A stretch of DNA of 64,000 bases from Anthoceros angustus (lineage: Eukaryota; Streptophyta; Anthocerotopsida; Anthocerotales; Anthocerotaceae): positions 62,001-126,000 of the forward strand of contig MU008175.1 of assembly GCA_010909165.1 (NCBI GenBank), read 5' to 3'. This document shows positions 19,787 through 33,197 of the stretch, piece by piece. Each line of letters opens with the position of its first letter. Positions within the stretch are counted from its first letter, which is position 1. Below the pieces are notes generated by a model. It made no database searches and was not told the origin of the DNA. It saw nothing but the letters and a program-made list of their open reading frames with translations. The translations under genes and the position numbers were made by a program.

Positions 19787-22700
19787 CTATCACACACTTA
19801 TTGGTAGAGACGATGTATCCACTTTTAGCACACATTTGGAAGGAATCTACATCAAGACGCTCAGAATGTTTCCAAGACTTGGAGCTACAACATTATACAT
19901 TATGCTCTTATGGGTTTATGTTTTGTGATATCTTAACCTCCCACTCCCGAAACATACATATTAATCACTCACTCCTTGTATTATACTCCCTGTACAAAGA
20001 GTTACTTGGACTAGATTCTATGAACCATAGATACAGGCTTAAGACCTTAGGTATCAACATTAGGCCATGATACAGACACCAAGGACAATGCTTAATATCT
20101 TCCATAATTTTCCTTTGTACAACATGTGGCCTCATCTTGTAGTTTGTCCCCACCTTTGCTAATATACTACGATGGTGAATATGCTTTGTTGAAACTTGGG
20201 TAGCTTCAGGGATAGATGGGGTGCTCCGAAGACCATGGGCTTAGCTAGTGCACACACATGTATAGGACAGAGTTAAAGCGGACTCGATGTCCGGCAATAG
20301 CAGACTTCAAGCTGCCTGTTAGCAAGAGTGAATGACAATTTAGGTTAGCAGCAATTTTCTCAAGATAACAATCCTACAACAACATCTGATAAGCAATGAA
20401 GAATGGCCCGTGCAGGTGCTCAGCCATAAGTCAGCACCGACGGCAAGCGCACAACGCACAAGTAGTTAGGCCTCACAATAGTAGAATGTAATTAGAAGAC
20501 AGTTTTTGTCACACACCCTCTTGTAAGACACAACAGTTTTGAGGAATGGATGGGGGCAGGCTCCTCAGGCCTGCCCGTTAGTAACAGAAGTCATCCAAAG
20601 TTCGCACAACAGAAAGAAAAAGGACTCATTAATCCATTGGCTGCTTCACAGAGCCCAATGTTCCAGCTTGCACACAAGGAATACATATTCTACTCCTACC
20701 TACCCAACCATGGGCCCGGCTTAGAGGTGGGGCCACACTTAAATGCATTTCCTCTGGAAACCTCCAACAGCTCTCAAGAAAAGCTTATCCTGAGACAAAG
20801 TAATCCTGACTCATCATTGAATTGGCCGCTTCTTATCGTCGCTCCTATTTCAATATGCATATCATGAAAATGACCAAACAATGAATAACCGTTAAATTCA
20901 CTGTTTCTTATAGTCACGCCTATTTGAATATGCATACCATGAAGATGACCACACTTTGGAAAAAGTGTCATGAGACAAGGTTATTTTCTACTACTCTAGA
21001 TGAACTCCTCCTCTAAACCAACTCCTCTTTTGCTGCTCTTTATTAGAGTGATCATAGGGTCTTAAATAGTCATGGGAAAAAAAATATACGGCATTTAGCC
21101 TGAACATGCTCCACACTTTATTACTTAGCTCCTCTAGACCAACTCCTCCTCTACTCCTCTTTACTATGGATTAAACAAAAGTACAAAATAGTGATCATAG
21201 GGTCTTCAGTAATGATGAGAAATTATACATGACAGTTGGCCTAAACATGCTCCACACTTTGTTGCTCATGACCAGTTCGCAAGGTAGCTTAAACTTTTGC
21301 AAACGTTTTTCCCATTATCCATTGAATACATGGACCCCTCAATGCTGCGTTCCTCATCCTCAAAAATTCTCTTCCAAGCTCACAATCTAGGCTCCCACAA
21401 ACTCCAGGGTCCTCATACCTTCCCATCTAGAATGTGGAGGAACTAACTCTCTAAGGTTATCTTCGGGTCAAATATGGAGGTTCGTTCTTCCTTAATTGAC
21501 CACTTTCTTCAGCCTTAAGCAAGCTAACTTTTTTAAGCCTTAAACAAACCTGAATTATGTACCCATAACCTCCAACAAGTTTGATTCAGAATAATTCAAT
21601 TACCTATTAATTTTAAAATAATATCCTTATTCTAAAATAATATGTATATCTAGTATGGATACGTAGTTACGTATTTATGAACAAAATAGCCTTGAAAAAA
21701 CATCTCTTCCAGCTTAGAGACCCTATTAATTTTATATACCCTTATTCTGAAAAAATATGTATATCTAGTATAGATACCTAGTTACATACTTATAAACGAA
21801 ATAGCCGTGAAATAACATCTCTTCCCACATAGAAGAGACAATATGAGATGTCATATAATAATCTTTTACAAGAAACAACATTAGGGCTCCAAGTGACCCG
21901 TCATTCAGTAACTACTCGCATATCAACCCCAACTGCTGCTCTTTAATTGCACAAAGTACACACTAGAGTCTAACTATCAATGCCTTTCTATAGTCTAACT
22001 ATCTACACCCTTCTATGGTTTGCCCTTCTATAGTCAAACTATCAACACCCTTCTTACTACTGCCCTTAATTCAAGACAAAACTCTTATCTAACTCTTCTC
22101 CAACTTACCTCTGCACAATGCTATCTTAACTATAGAAGTAATATCTCTTCTAAGATCTAAGAACTTATCTCGCAAGCTCGTCTAATATGGGGGGTTAATA
22201 ATTCTAAAAAGAATCTCATGCAAGTACATTATACAGACTCCTTCCTACCAAAGAAACCATGCATACCAACTATTATTCCCAATATGTAACTAAAAGATTA
22301 GCTTTCATAAAGAAAATTTATTTTTATATCCTTTATATTTTCGATGTTTTACTATCTATGTACATACTTAACTCCTAAATGCGCAAGCCACTCAAACGGA
22401 GCCTTTTTGACCATGTTCTTTAATATTGTGTACAGTTTTTGTAAAAGACCTTTCCAACGCACCAAAAATCTAGACGATCGGTTTATAAGCCCTTTTTCGG
22501 AGAAGAGGCAAGCAAAGGGGGCAAAGTCTGGAATCGACGTCCATTATCATTTAGGGGTTAATAAAGGTCCAGCCCTGACTAGTAATGAAATGGCGTGATG
22601 AAACTCCCGCCCCCGTTAACATCGAACCCGCTGTTGTTAACTGGTTATTAGAAAGCTTGGGAGGCAAGGTTTAGGATTTGAGCTATGCGCTGCGGCAAGG

Positions 22701-22883
22701 GGAGGCGGGAGCATGGAGGGATCAAGATGTATGTTGCATGCCACCAGAAGATACCTCTAATCCCTGTAGGTGGGGGAGGGAGTGGGGCAGGGTTCAGCTT
22801 TCCCGGGCGCCTTGTTGTAGTGTAGTCCAAGTCGTGATGGGATCCCGAGCTCTGGACTGACAGGGAAGCGAGACAGTCCAGGC
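19787..22883. other. Intergenic, several local tandem duplications
   Basis: No gene recognised. Three local duplications stand out. About 20800-20965 holds two units of about 66 bp around 'cctatttcaatatgcatatc'. About 20993-21275 holds two units of roughly 135 bp, each with 'ccaactcctc', 'gtgatcatagggtctt' and 'acatgctccacacttt'. About 21605-21835 holds two units of about 120 bp with 'atgtatatctagtat' and 'aacatctcttcc'. The last few hundred bases before 22884 should hold the ATG13 promoter and 5' UTR. Confidence 0.5.
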
Positions 22884-22897
22884 ATGGCGTCTCCCTC

Positions 22898-22929
<32 letters not shown>

Positions 22930-25201
22930 GGAAGGTGGAGCAGATCGTGGGCGAGTTCTTCGCCAAGAGCCTGCACATCATCTTGGAGTCCCGCATCCCG
23001 GACATCCATGCCAGGAGCCAGCACCCCGCCGACTCCTCCTGGTCCGGGGCTTCCTCCAGGAGCGGCACCAACACATGGTTCAACATGATGCTGGACACGT
23101 GCGCCGTGGCCGCCGAGGCCGCGGAGCCCTGGCGCCAGAGCGGCTTCAGCCTGGGCCTCCCCATGGTGGTGGACGTGCATGTGCACCAGGGCAGGAACAG
23201 CAGCAGCAGCGGCAGCTTGGAAGGGGCCAGGGACAGGGACAGGGACACCTTGCTGGAGCGCTGGATGGTGAAGTATGAGAGAGCGGATTCCAGGAAGCGG
23301 GGGACGGAGCTGGGCGGGAAGGAGGAGGCGTGGGGTGGCAGCGGCAGGAGCGGCTCCTCGTCCGCGCATTCCCGCTCGGGGCGAGGGGCGGGGGCAGGGT
23401 TTGGGAACCCCATGGCGCCGGTGCCGCTGGTGTACAAGCGGGCTGTCAGCATGCTGCGCGCGCTCTACTGCACGGTGCGGAATCTGCCGGCGTATCGCCT
23501 CTTTCGGATTGCCAAGAATTCGTCTCTCAGCCGGAGCTTCACGCTGGCGTTCCGGGTGTCGGGGGCGGCCCCCGACCTCACGGATCTGGACGAGGCCGCC
23601 ATGACGCCCCACAAGTTCAGCCCTATTGAGACTCCGGACGGCAGGCTCAGCCTGTCTGTGGTGTACAGGCCCACGTCGGCCAGCGAGGTGACGCCGTCCA
23701 TCGTGCCAAGGATTATATCGGATTATGTGGGGAGCCCGCTGACGGAGTTGCGGCGGCTCTCCAGTTCGCCGCATGTTGGGTCTCTGCCCAGCGGGGGTGT
23801 GGGTAAGAGACGGGGGGTAGTGCCTGCCGTGTCTCTGCCCAGCTCGCCTTCTGGGCCTAACTTGGATCGCAGGCACAGCTGGAGCGGGGGGGTGAACAGG
23901 GCATCTGGGTCGTCACTGCCTTCTCCTACCGTGAGGAAGGGGAGTGCGTCTCCGTCTCCTGTGCATCCTTCTGACTTTTCTCCCTCTCCTCCACACCCGC
24001 AGTCTCCTCGGCCTGTTTCCTCACCTTTAGGGCATGGGACTCCCCCTCGGAGTTCCCCTTCTCATCCCATCCATGGGCGGTATCCTTCCCAACCTTCCTC
24101 CCTGCACCAGACTTCTCAACCTATTCCTGTCATACAGCGGCAGCGGTCTCCTAGGATTACTCCCTCGCCGTCTCCCTCTCCTCCCAACCCCTCTGTGCCA
24201 CAGGATCATAGATACTGTAGCGCACCTGTGAGCATTCCGAGGCCTTCTGCACGTAGTCCTAGGGTGCTGCCACCTGCTTTAGAGGCGCATAGCAGGAACT
24301 CTCTGCCTCCCCAGTCTCCCAAAAGCAGGGAGCCGCTGACTCGGGCGCTGTCCTTGAATTCCAGGCCACATTCTGACCATGTGCCCAACTTGCATTCGCC
24401 GTCCGAGGGGAAGATTGCAGCTAGGCTCTTCATAACATCTCTGACAGGTCAGGATAGTCTCACCTTCACCAAGCCTGCTGTGAAGTCTGGAAGGCAGGGT
24501 GAGCTGGAGGATGACGATGAGGAGCTGTGCCCTTTCGCTGTTGACGATGATGATGCTGACGGATACGGCAGCAGGTTTGCAGTTTTCAATTTTATACCTG
24601 AGTGTTGCATCTTTCTCTCCTTGCTTCTGTCTCTTTCAGCTGTGCAGCCATTTGCTTGCAGCACAATGGCTTCTTGTTTCTGGAGTTCTCACCTACTGCT
24701 GGCTGGTGTCACAGGTTGAATAGTCCAGTGGCCAAGGAAAAAGCGGCCCCTGCTTTTGAACATAGTGTGGGCTCGTATCAGAGGTCTCAAGACGCTGCAG
24801 TGGGTGCTCTGGTGAAGATGTTAAAAGCTGCTCCACCTCTACGTCCGGCAACTTATACTCACGGTTTTCCGCCAGAGACACCTTACGTAAAATTTGGTGC
24901 AGGGGGTTTTGCAGAGGCGTCAGGAAGAGCAGACTTTTGGGGTGATTCTTTATCTGGTCCTGGTCTTGGATGGGGTGTTCAGTCAGGAGATTTCAGGATG
25001 GATGGTGCATCCGTACGCGGACCCATGGTTCCATCTAGCATCGTCGGGTCTCAGGAGCAGAGGGATCAGAGTGGTTCTCGTATCCTAAAAACAGCAGCTG
25101 ATGCGTTGGAGGAGTTGAAGGGCTATAAAGAGATGAAGGAGCATCTCTTGAGGCAAAGTGGAGGCACCTTGGCTACAACCCTATCCGCACCACAGCTGTG
25201 A
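22884..25201 (+). CDS. ATG13: Autophagy-related protein 13 (ATG13)
   Basis: Two exons, 22884-24574 and 24715-25201, joined in phase (..GYGS-R-LNSPV..), give 725 residues. After a polyglutamine tract (residues 6-15) comes the HORMA region of plant ATG13: KVEQIVGEFFAKSLHIILESR, ERWMVKYE, YKRAVSMLRALYCTVRNLPA, LSLSVVYRP and IISDYVGSP. A long Ser/Pro-rich disordered part follows (about 270-520), as in the family. Exon 2 ends with the conserved ALEELKGYKEMKEHLLRQSG helix. ATG13 is the regulatory subunit of the ATG1 kinase complex that starts autophagosome formation, and it is controlled by TOR phosphorylation. Arabidopsis ATG13 proteins are about 600 residues, so this one is somewhat longer, mainly in the disordered region. 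ATG 22884 is in good context (ggcATGGcg). Confidence 0.92.
22899..22928 (+). repeat. CAG microsatellite encoding polyglutamine in ATG13
   Basis: Ten consecutive CAG codons directly after MASPS. Such a run is likely to vary in length between alleles. Confidence 0.9.
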
Positions 25202-27836
25202 AAAGTGGAGGGAAAATTCGCTCCTTGTACAGATTGTATCCGTAAAGGCTCCCTCGTGGGTGTCGATGGGACATTCAGGGTTCCAGCAGTTTCTGCCGTT
25301 GCCATATGATTCATTCCAACCCTCTTGTCATCTAGGCGCTGACTGGGAGTTGCAAGTATGGAACATTCCTGTGTCTTGCCAGCACGGGTGGCACCATCGA
25401 AGGATTTGTCACCTATGCAGGCCATACGTGAAAACATGTAAAATGATTTTGGAGTATCAACGTACATGATGTACATAGTTAGTTAAGGTATATTGGCACA
25501 GGATTGAGGGCCTCAACTGGGCAGAATTGTAGCAGCGTAAGTGTATAGCTTCCAGGGTGGGTGGGGTTGGCTTGCGTGGCCCTGTTGGAAGGATTTGACT
25601 TTCATTCAATTGAAGCACCAGTGAACATTTTGGTGGAGGAGTTTGTGGGGCCTTTCACTGATTCTCTAAGCTTGAGTTCCATCGCGCAGAATAGAAGCGA
25701 TTCCAAGCTTCTTAACTTCCTTCTAAAGCAGGGTCATGTGACACTCAGTCCTGGACTGACCCTCCAGGTTGGTCCCCCTGCCTATTTCTACAGCATCCGT
25801 TGACGACCAAGTGCTTTTCAGCAAGTAGATTATAGCACGTCGCAGTGCTTGAGACGACTTCACAAACTCGACTGCCAATTGTTAACTAATATTCGCCATC
25901 CTCCAAGAAGATGAACGTATTCGGCATTGGCACCGAAACGATACTTTACCGTGCATCGAATTTCATGCTCGCACAGTGCCAACAGAGTGAGTGTTCCAGG
26001 GAGGCCCCTTCTGCCAAGTCCTGACCTTCGAGTGTCTCCTCCTTGCAGTGTCGTCTGCCACCCGCTGCCATTCCAGGCCCTGGCTTGGAGGACGGCACCT
26101 TTTGTGATTGGGAAAATTCTCTGTTCCATTAAAACGCATTCATGGAGAGTACCCAAAGCAAATGTGCCAGAAAAGCCAAACACGATCTACATAGATGTTG
26201 CTAGGTTCCTCAATCACGCAGCCACTTCTAGCCAATTCAATATGTGAGTAGATAAACTTAGATAAAAGACTTACTAGGTTACTTGCAAGTTGCAACACTA
26301 TTCAAGACTACCCTACCTAGAGGGGTGGTTCAACAGGGTAATGCCGAAATAATTATTTTTTGGAAATAATAAGGTTCAACATAAATATTTATAATTTTCA
26401 AAATTTCAACATTTATGAAAATAATTTTATCAAATTTCAACATTTATTAGAATACATAGGTATCTATATAGAACTAATAGATATGTAAAGATCTCCCCTA
26501 AACAGGCCCTAATTTTCCACACAAACTCTAGTTTCCTTGTTTTCAGCATCAACTCGTAAATTTTTACACATTCGGCATTTTAAGTATAATAATTTCTGGA
26601 TTTTTAATTTTTACTAATTTTAATTAATTAACAACGAATCACCCTTCAGGACGGTACTCATCATGATCTATACATTACTAGTACACTTGAAGTAGGAAAA
26701 CCACTAAAATAGAACCTTAGTTTTAGTATTATATATAGGTAATGCTGCCATATCTGCTACTTCATATTATCTTTTTACTTTTTCTGAGGGTAGTATATAA
26801 CATCCTCTTAATAGTGAAACAGGAGATCTCTAGCTGTGGGACTTCAGCATGCCCACAATGTGGTACGACATAAATAAGAGTTCCAGCTTTGGATATATCC
26901 CATAGGGTGGCAGGGTGGAGGGTGGCAAGACATGAAGAAGAGTTCCATGAATAAGATTTCCATTCATGAATCCATCCCGCTAGGTGAGACGACATGATCA
27001 ATCACCCCCATTATTAAACCAATTATCCCTTTAGGTAATATTACATTAAACTTGAGGGAACCCAATCTAGCAATGACCCACCTGATATAAACCAGTTGTC
27101 GCTTTAGGTAATATTACATTAAACATCCTCTTAGTAGTGATCCACCCCTGGGGCGCTTAATTACAAAGTTCAACTCCAATGTGTAGTGCACCCAAGCTCC
27201 ATTGGTATCAAATATTTTGATATTAGAGACTCTAGTGTCCAATATTTAGGTCCATGAAATGAAATTTCCTTTCTTCCTAATCATTTATCTAAAATACATA
27301 ATTATTAAAAATATTATATAAAATAATATTACATATATGATATTTATATAATATACAGATTATTTAATAAATTATAATCATAAAATAAAGTCCATATTTT
27401 ATATATTTAATGATAAGAGAGAGGTAACAATCAACTAACTGAATATCTCGGCCGCCCTTTCCGCGTGATACCTAGGTAGTTATGCTGCGTGTTTATGTAG
27501 GTACAAGGTATCTTTTAATTAAAACACGTAAGCGGGTGATAAATGATGAATTTTGCAAAGTGGAGACCCGCCGCCGCCGACCGTGTGGAGGATTGGGTCC
27601 TAATTCGTATTTGGAGAGCATCTCTTAAGCACGCCAGCCAGCAAGATGCGCAGCCACGGCGAGCTCACACCGCGGACGCCAGTCCAAGGCCGGGGGGAGC
27701 TGGGGGTCGGCTCGGGGCGCATCTCTGGCTCCTGTGATTCCCAACAGCGCGCTTAAATTCCATCGCCCGCGACCTCGCCCAACGGTCGACAGGTCCAGCC
27801 GCGCGCGCCTTCTCCGCCCTCCACCTCCCGCCAGCC
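25202..27836. other. ATG13 3' region and AT-rich spacer
   Basis: The first few hundred bases are the likely ATG13 3' UTR. 26250-27430 is strongly AT-rich with no coding signal. A 20-bp word, taggtaatattacattaaac, occurs at about 27032 and again at about 27105. The final 100 bp is GC-rich and precedes the diterpene synthase start. Confidence 0.5.
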
Positions 27837-30800
27837 ATGGCAGTGCACCAATGGCGGCTGCAGCTCCTCCCTTGTGTGCCTGCGGACAGGCCCAGGGCAG
27901 CCCGCGCGCACCCGGAGGCTGCCGCATTCCACCTCGGAATCCCTAGAATCAACCTGCCCGCGAGAGGCCTGCCGGTGGCGAGGATCGCGGCCGAGCTCAC
28001 AGGTAGGTGGTTTGCCGCTTGCTGCTTCTGCGATGGGAGACAATGGCTGCAGATCTGACCTCGTGCCGGTGTTGTGCCTCGGCTTGTGCAGCTGACAACT
28101 CCGTGCCGAATCGGAGGAATTCGCCGCAGGGAAATGGCGCAGGTGAGGATGGAGCTTGCAATTGTGGTGATGAAAGATAGCTGCAGGCGGCTTGCTCCTA
28201 GCTGCCTTGTTTTGGTTTGCTCACGCAGCGTGACGTTTGTTTGTGGCCCGCTCAGGCGACAGCTCCGTGTCCAATCGGCTCAAGGCGCAGGCCTCGCCTC
28301 CAGGTGTGCGGCATTTTTGTGGCTGTGAGCCGCGTTTTTTTGTTACTTTCCATGGCCATGGCCCCGGTGCAGGAGCTTACTTGGATTGCGTGGTTGGCTT
28401 TGTAGCAGCTTCTTCGCCTTCACCTTTAGATCTGGTGGATGTGTCGTCGGACGCGGATTCCGCCGCTGCTTTAGGCGCGGATTGGCACGCTCCGGACCTA
28501 TGGAAGGAAGCGCTTGCGAATCTGGCCTCGCTTCCGACTGCGCCGGAATTTATGTCGGAATCTATAGCCACAATTCGGGGGATGTTGAGGAACATGGGGA
28601 ACGGGGCCATCTCTCTCAGCCCCTACGACACGGCTTGGGTGGGAATGGTGGCCGCTTTGGACGGGTCTTCTAGGCCGCAATTTCCGATGTGCATCGATTG
28701 GATTAAGGCGCACCAGTTGAGCGATGGCTCGTGGGGAGAGACGGATATCTTCTGCGCGTATGACCGTATTTTGAACACGCTTGCCTGTGTAGTGGCGCTT
28801 GAGACCTGGGGCATTGGAGAAGGCACCGTGAGAAGAGGTGGGATGTTCAAGCCTGGCCTCGGGTGGTGGAAATTTCTTAAAAATTCTTCCAATCTTCTCA
28901 CCCTGTAGGAGCTTGATGTTGGCAGGATGTGAGTTCGTCCGCCAGAACATCCACAGGATTGCAGATGAGAATGAGCAGCATATGCTCATCGGGTTTGAGA
29001 TTGTGTTCCCTGGAATGATGGAGGACGCCAGGAAGCTCGGGCTGGACCTTCCCTACGACTCTGACATCACCCAGAAGATCCTCATGGCAAGGGAGCGCAA
29101 GCTGCAAAAGTAGGCTGATTCAAAGAGTGATTGTATCGCAACTGCAAGCGAGGCTGTGCGCGCAGTGCAAGAGGACTGGGAATCCAGGTGATTCTGTTTT
29201 GAATCACGGGTCTCGAGATTTATGTCCATTTTTGGTGCCACTGTTGCAGGATTCCGATGGAAGTTCTGCACAGTTATCCAAGCACTTTGCTGCACTCGGT
29301 GGAGGGCCTTCGGGATGTTGTGGACTGGGAACGTCTCGTCAACCTCCAATCCAAGGACGGCTCCTTGCTCGCCTCCCCAGCCTCCACCGCCTGCGCATTT
29401 ATGTACACTGGCGACTACAAGTGCTTCCAGTACCTTAACAGCCTGCTGGTACAATTCGACGGTGGAGGTGAGACTGATCAACCTCCAGATTTGTTTACAA
29501 GCTTGCATCGTTGCTGTTCAGATGGCTCTTTTTCTCTTCAGCTTCCTATCTTGATCACTGATAGCACAAGGGGTACGTTTATGTTCAGTGCCCAACGTCT
29601 ACCCTGTCGATCTGTTCGAGCGCATGTGGATCGTGGACCGGCTTGAACGATTGGGCATCGCTCGCTATTTCAAGAAGGAGATAAAGATGTGCCTGGATTA
29701 TGTGTACAAGGAATGGTCGGCAACTGGTCTGGCTTGGGGGAGAGGTTCCACGGTCACTGATCTGGATGACACTGCCATGGGCTTCCGGCTGCTCCGCAAG
29801 CACGGATACGACGTCTCTCCAGATGTCTTTCTGCCCTTCAAGAGGGACGACCAGTTTTTTTGCTTCGCCGGCCAGTCGGGGCAAGCAGTGACCGGGATAT
29901 TCAACTTCTACAGAGCTTCGCAGACACTGTTTCCTGGAGAGACTTTGCTGGAGGAGTCTCGAACATTTTGCCGCAATTTTCTTGAGGCAAAATGGCACGC
30001 CAATGAAGTCTACGACAAGTGGATCATCACCAAGGACCTGCCCGGAGAGGTGGAATATGCCTTGACTTTTCCCTTCTACGCCAGTCTGCCTCGGATTGAG
30101 ACCAGAGCTTACCTGGATCACTATGGGACCGATGACATCTGGATTGGCAAGACGCTTTACAAGTAAGTCGGATTCCAAGTTTCCAGTGAATGGCACAGCA
30201 GTGTCAGCATCCCATGGCTGACGCTGCTCCTTATCAGAATGCATTACCTTCACAACCCAACCCTCCTAGCATTTGCCAAGGCCGACTTCAACCTTTGCCA
30301 GAAACGATATCAGCAGGAGCTTGAGCATCTTGTCAGGTATGGGTGCATAAATAATGCGCAAAGCATCATGACTTTCAAGAGCTAAGAGCTTCGCATGGAT
30401 GTAGAATTTTGTGTCGTCCGCAGTCAAGGTCGTGTCGCTGATGCCGTCATTGTGGACAATCGCAGATGGAATGAGGCAGCGGATTTTTCACGGCTATCTT
30501 TCGCGAGGCAAAAGGTGGTGGAGTGCTTCTTCGCAGCCGCTGCTACCATGTATGAGCCGGAGCTGAACAGCGCTCGGAGAGTTTGGGCTCAGATGGGAGT
30601 GCTAACCACCGTGCTGGACGATTATTTTGATACGGGCACTCCCATTGAGGATCTTCGGCGGTTCAAAGCCGCTGTAGATCGGTAAGGATACTCTCCAACC
30701 TTTCTCGATCTTTGTCTCGTGGCCTTGGGTGGCCTCTTGGAACCTTGTGATAAACAGGTGCCTGTTATGCTTGCAACGTAATCGCAGCTGGGATCCATCT

Positions 30801-31653
30801 CTCATTGACATCGAGAACGAGAGGCAGAGGATCACATTTATGGGTCTGTACAACACCATGAATGGCATAGCCGCTGAAGGATATCTGGGTCAGGGCCGAG
30901 ACGTCAGCAGGCATCTTATCGGCTATGTAATATACCAAACCCTTGGAACTGAAAGAGTAGGCTAGGTGCATGTAGAGGTCTACATTCCTGATTTGTCCTT
31001 GGGCATCTATGTGGGTGCAGTACAAACGGTGGATCGGCTCCTGTTTGGTGGAGGCCGAGTGGGCAGAAAAGCAAGAGATTCCCCAGTGGGAGGAATACAT
31101 GGTGAATGCGGAACCATCAATTGCCCTGGAGTGCGTGATGCTGCCGCCCATCTTTTTCGTGGGTGAGGAATTGAGCGACGAGGTGTTGGAGGGAGAGGAG
31201 TTCGTGAGGCTAACCAAGAAAGTGAACGTCATTGGCCGTCTGCTGAACGACATTCAAGGTTACAAGGTGGGTGATCAAGTTCCTCAACTCCAGATGCTTC
31301 ATTTGGAGGCCCCGTCACACTTCCCGACTAGGTTTTTAACACCCAAGATATTTCTTGCTTTGCAGAGAGAAGCTGCAGAAGGAAAAGCCAACAGCGTGCT
31401 CATTCTAATGAGGGACCATCCTGGAGCCAGCGAGGAAGAGACGAGGGCTACTCTCTGCAAGATAATTGACACCACTATGCAGGAATTGACACTAGAGGTA
31501 CTTCAGGCCTCGGAAGTTCCACAGGCTTGTAAGCAGGTGCTTTACCACATGGCCAGAGTCATGCATCTTTTTTACAAGGATACCGACGGCTTCAGCTCCC
31601 TCACAGCCATGAAGGAGCATGTCAAGAAACTGCTTTTCGAGCCCGTTCTCTAG
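27837..31653 (+). CDS. Bifunctional (class II + class I) diterpene synthase, CPS/KS type
   Basis: Twelve exons close in phase: 27837-28002, 28092-28142, 28256-28303, 28373-28837, 28926-29109, 29250-29467, 29589-30162, 30238-30336, 30466-30681, 30788-30926, 31021-31266, 31366-31653, giving 897 residues. The N-terminus is Arg/Ala-rich, a plausible plastid transit peptide. Class II part: SPYDTAW (from residue 171), QLSDGSWG, and the protonating DxDD as D435-L-D-D438. Class I part: DDYFD (653-657) and the second metal motif N796-D-I-Q-G-Y-K-R-E804, with Gly at the usual Ser/Thr position as in moss and conifer bifunctional enzymes. LLHSVEG and VPNVYPVDLFE keep the His and Asn blocks seen in ent-CPP-forming enzymes. 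Expected reaction: GGPP to a copalyl diphosphate, then to a diterpene such as ent-kaurene or a relative. The product cannot be read from sequence. Confidence 0.92.
28092..28303 (+). repeat. Two similar mini-exons in the diterpene synthase leader
   Basis: Exon 2 (51 bp) begins ADNSVPNR and exon 3 (48 bp) begins GDSSVSNR. At DNA level ctgacaactccgtgccgaat and gcgacagctccgtgtccaat match at most positions, and both exons are phase 1-1. This looks like an old exon duplication inside the transit-peptide region. Confidence 0.55.
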
Positions 31654-32286
31654 AGAAGACGAAGAAGAAGTCTATTACAGCCCACCTGGACGGGTTTTCT
31701 GTCATGGGACTTGGTCCTTAACAACTTGTACCATGTTGTGACTAAACTACTTGTACAAAGGCATCCACTCCCTCTAGGCACCCCAAGGCACCCCATTTAA
31801 GTTCTAAGCGCAGGATGCTTAACATCTGTGCTTAGAGGCTCAAAATCAAAGCACAAATAACCTCTAAATTAGCCGAAACTGAACGTCCTTTGCACATTGG
31901 GACCAGGCAACTAACAGATTTATCTTACTAAAATCGGGAATCCCCGCTGTATTTTAATCTCAATTGACCAAGTTATTTTGGGCTTCGTCATATGTATTTT
32001 CTTGCAAATGAAGTCAGAAACTCATATATTTTCTTTTGTGATTACCCACGAAAATCACATCTATTACTTACTATGGTTACCCATAAATCATAGAATTCCG
32101 CTACCGGAAGACCTGTGCAACCTGCATATCTGTAATTGGTGTGTGGAAACATGGGAAACAAGAAATCATCCTTCGTGGCCCGGCCATAATGGTGCAAAAG
32201 GATGAGTGCCTCTCGATTTCTTGATCACAGAACCAGATGCAATTTGATGAGGAGGCTGCTCAAGCACAACCAACTTGGGTGCTTCT
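31654..32286. other. Diterpene synthase 3' region, no other gene
   Basis: Likely 3' UTR followed by AT-rich spacer. I see no coding frame worth naming. Confidence 0.4.
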
Positions 32287-33197
32287 TTTTTTTGGCGAAA
32301 TGTCTTGAGACTTTTATTTTAAAAAAAGCAATAAATACAGAAAGTCCCCAAGAGAGAAGCAGGAGCCTAGAAATGGGCTAGCAGCTACGGGCCACAACGG
32401 GACCACAAGAGCAGCTCAAACAAAAAGCACAAAACCCCGAAGGTTAGTCTAGGGGACACACGCATCCCAGAATCAGCTAGAAAGTTCTTTCAACTTCAGT
32501 GTGGGGCGCATAGGCGTTCTCCACAGAGTGCATTCCGTGCACGATAACTTCTTTGAGATAGTCCAACTCGAACGAACGAGCGGGACAACTCCCGTCCGCA
32601 ACCTCCGCTGCATCATATGCACTTTCAGAGATTCTAACTGATCATGGTCCTTGGAAACCAGCCCTTCGAGAGCGCCCTGAAAGATGGTGTGGGAAAGCTT
32701 CCACTCGTGGCTCAGCTCCTTCCAGGTGAGCACAGGGTTAGCAGTCATGGCTCATAACTGCGAAACCACACATCATCAATGATTTCCCGCCAACGCGAAA
32801 CCAACACCCTCTGCAAGGTACGAGATCTAGAACAAAACAAATTGGGCGCTTCCACTTCGAGGTTACCGGGTCCTGCTGGCCTATTTTTCCAATAATTCAT
32901 GCTCACACCTCGTGCTCAATTCAACACCTTATGCAACGACGGCTTTCCAATGGTGTGCGCATTGCCTGTATCCTCTTCATGGACTTCCACAAAGGCATCT
33001 CGCAACGGGAGGCACGAGTATGTGGATTTTGTGGCATACTTTGCGTGGCATTGACATGCCATTCTAGTCATCGTAACTAGCAGAGCATCCTCACCAAAAT
33101 TTAATACGAAAAACTCAACCTGGACCGAGTTCAGGCGTCCTGATCGGCAAATCCCTCGCAAAATTGGGTCGGTTGAAGGCAAAATTTTGTAACACAC
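32287..33197 (-). pseudogene. LINE-type retrotransposon 3' remnant
   Basis: On the minus strand this reads towards an A-rich end at about 32287 (ccaaaaaaaagaag), as expected for a poly(A)-ended retroelement. Upstream on the same strand are broken frames: GRLNSVQVEFFVLNFGEDALL (32916-33197), which resembles the palm region of an L1-type reverse transcriptase with its catalytic block altered, and WKELSHEWKLSHTIFQGALE (32473-32748). Low sequence quality makes the family call tentative. Confidence 0.4.

Noticed and set aside
22757-23876. Long minus-strand frames opposite ATG13
   Set aside because: The GC-rich coding strand of ATG13 suppresses stops on the other strand. The plus-strand product has clear family blocks and the minus-strand ones have none.
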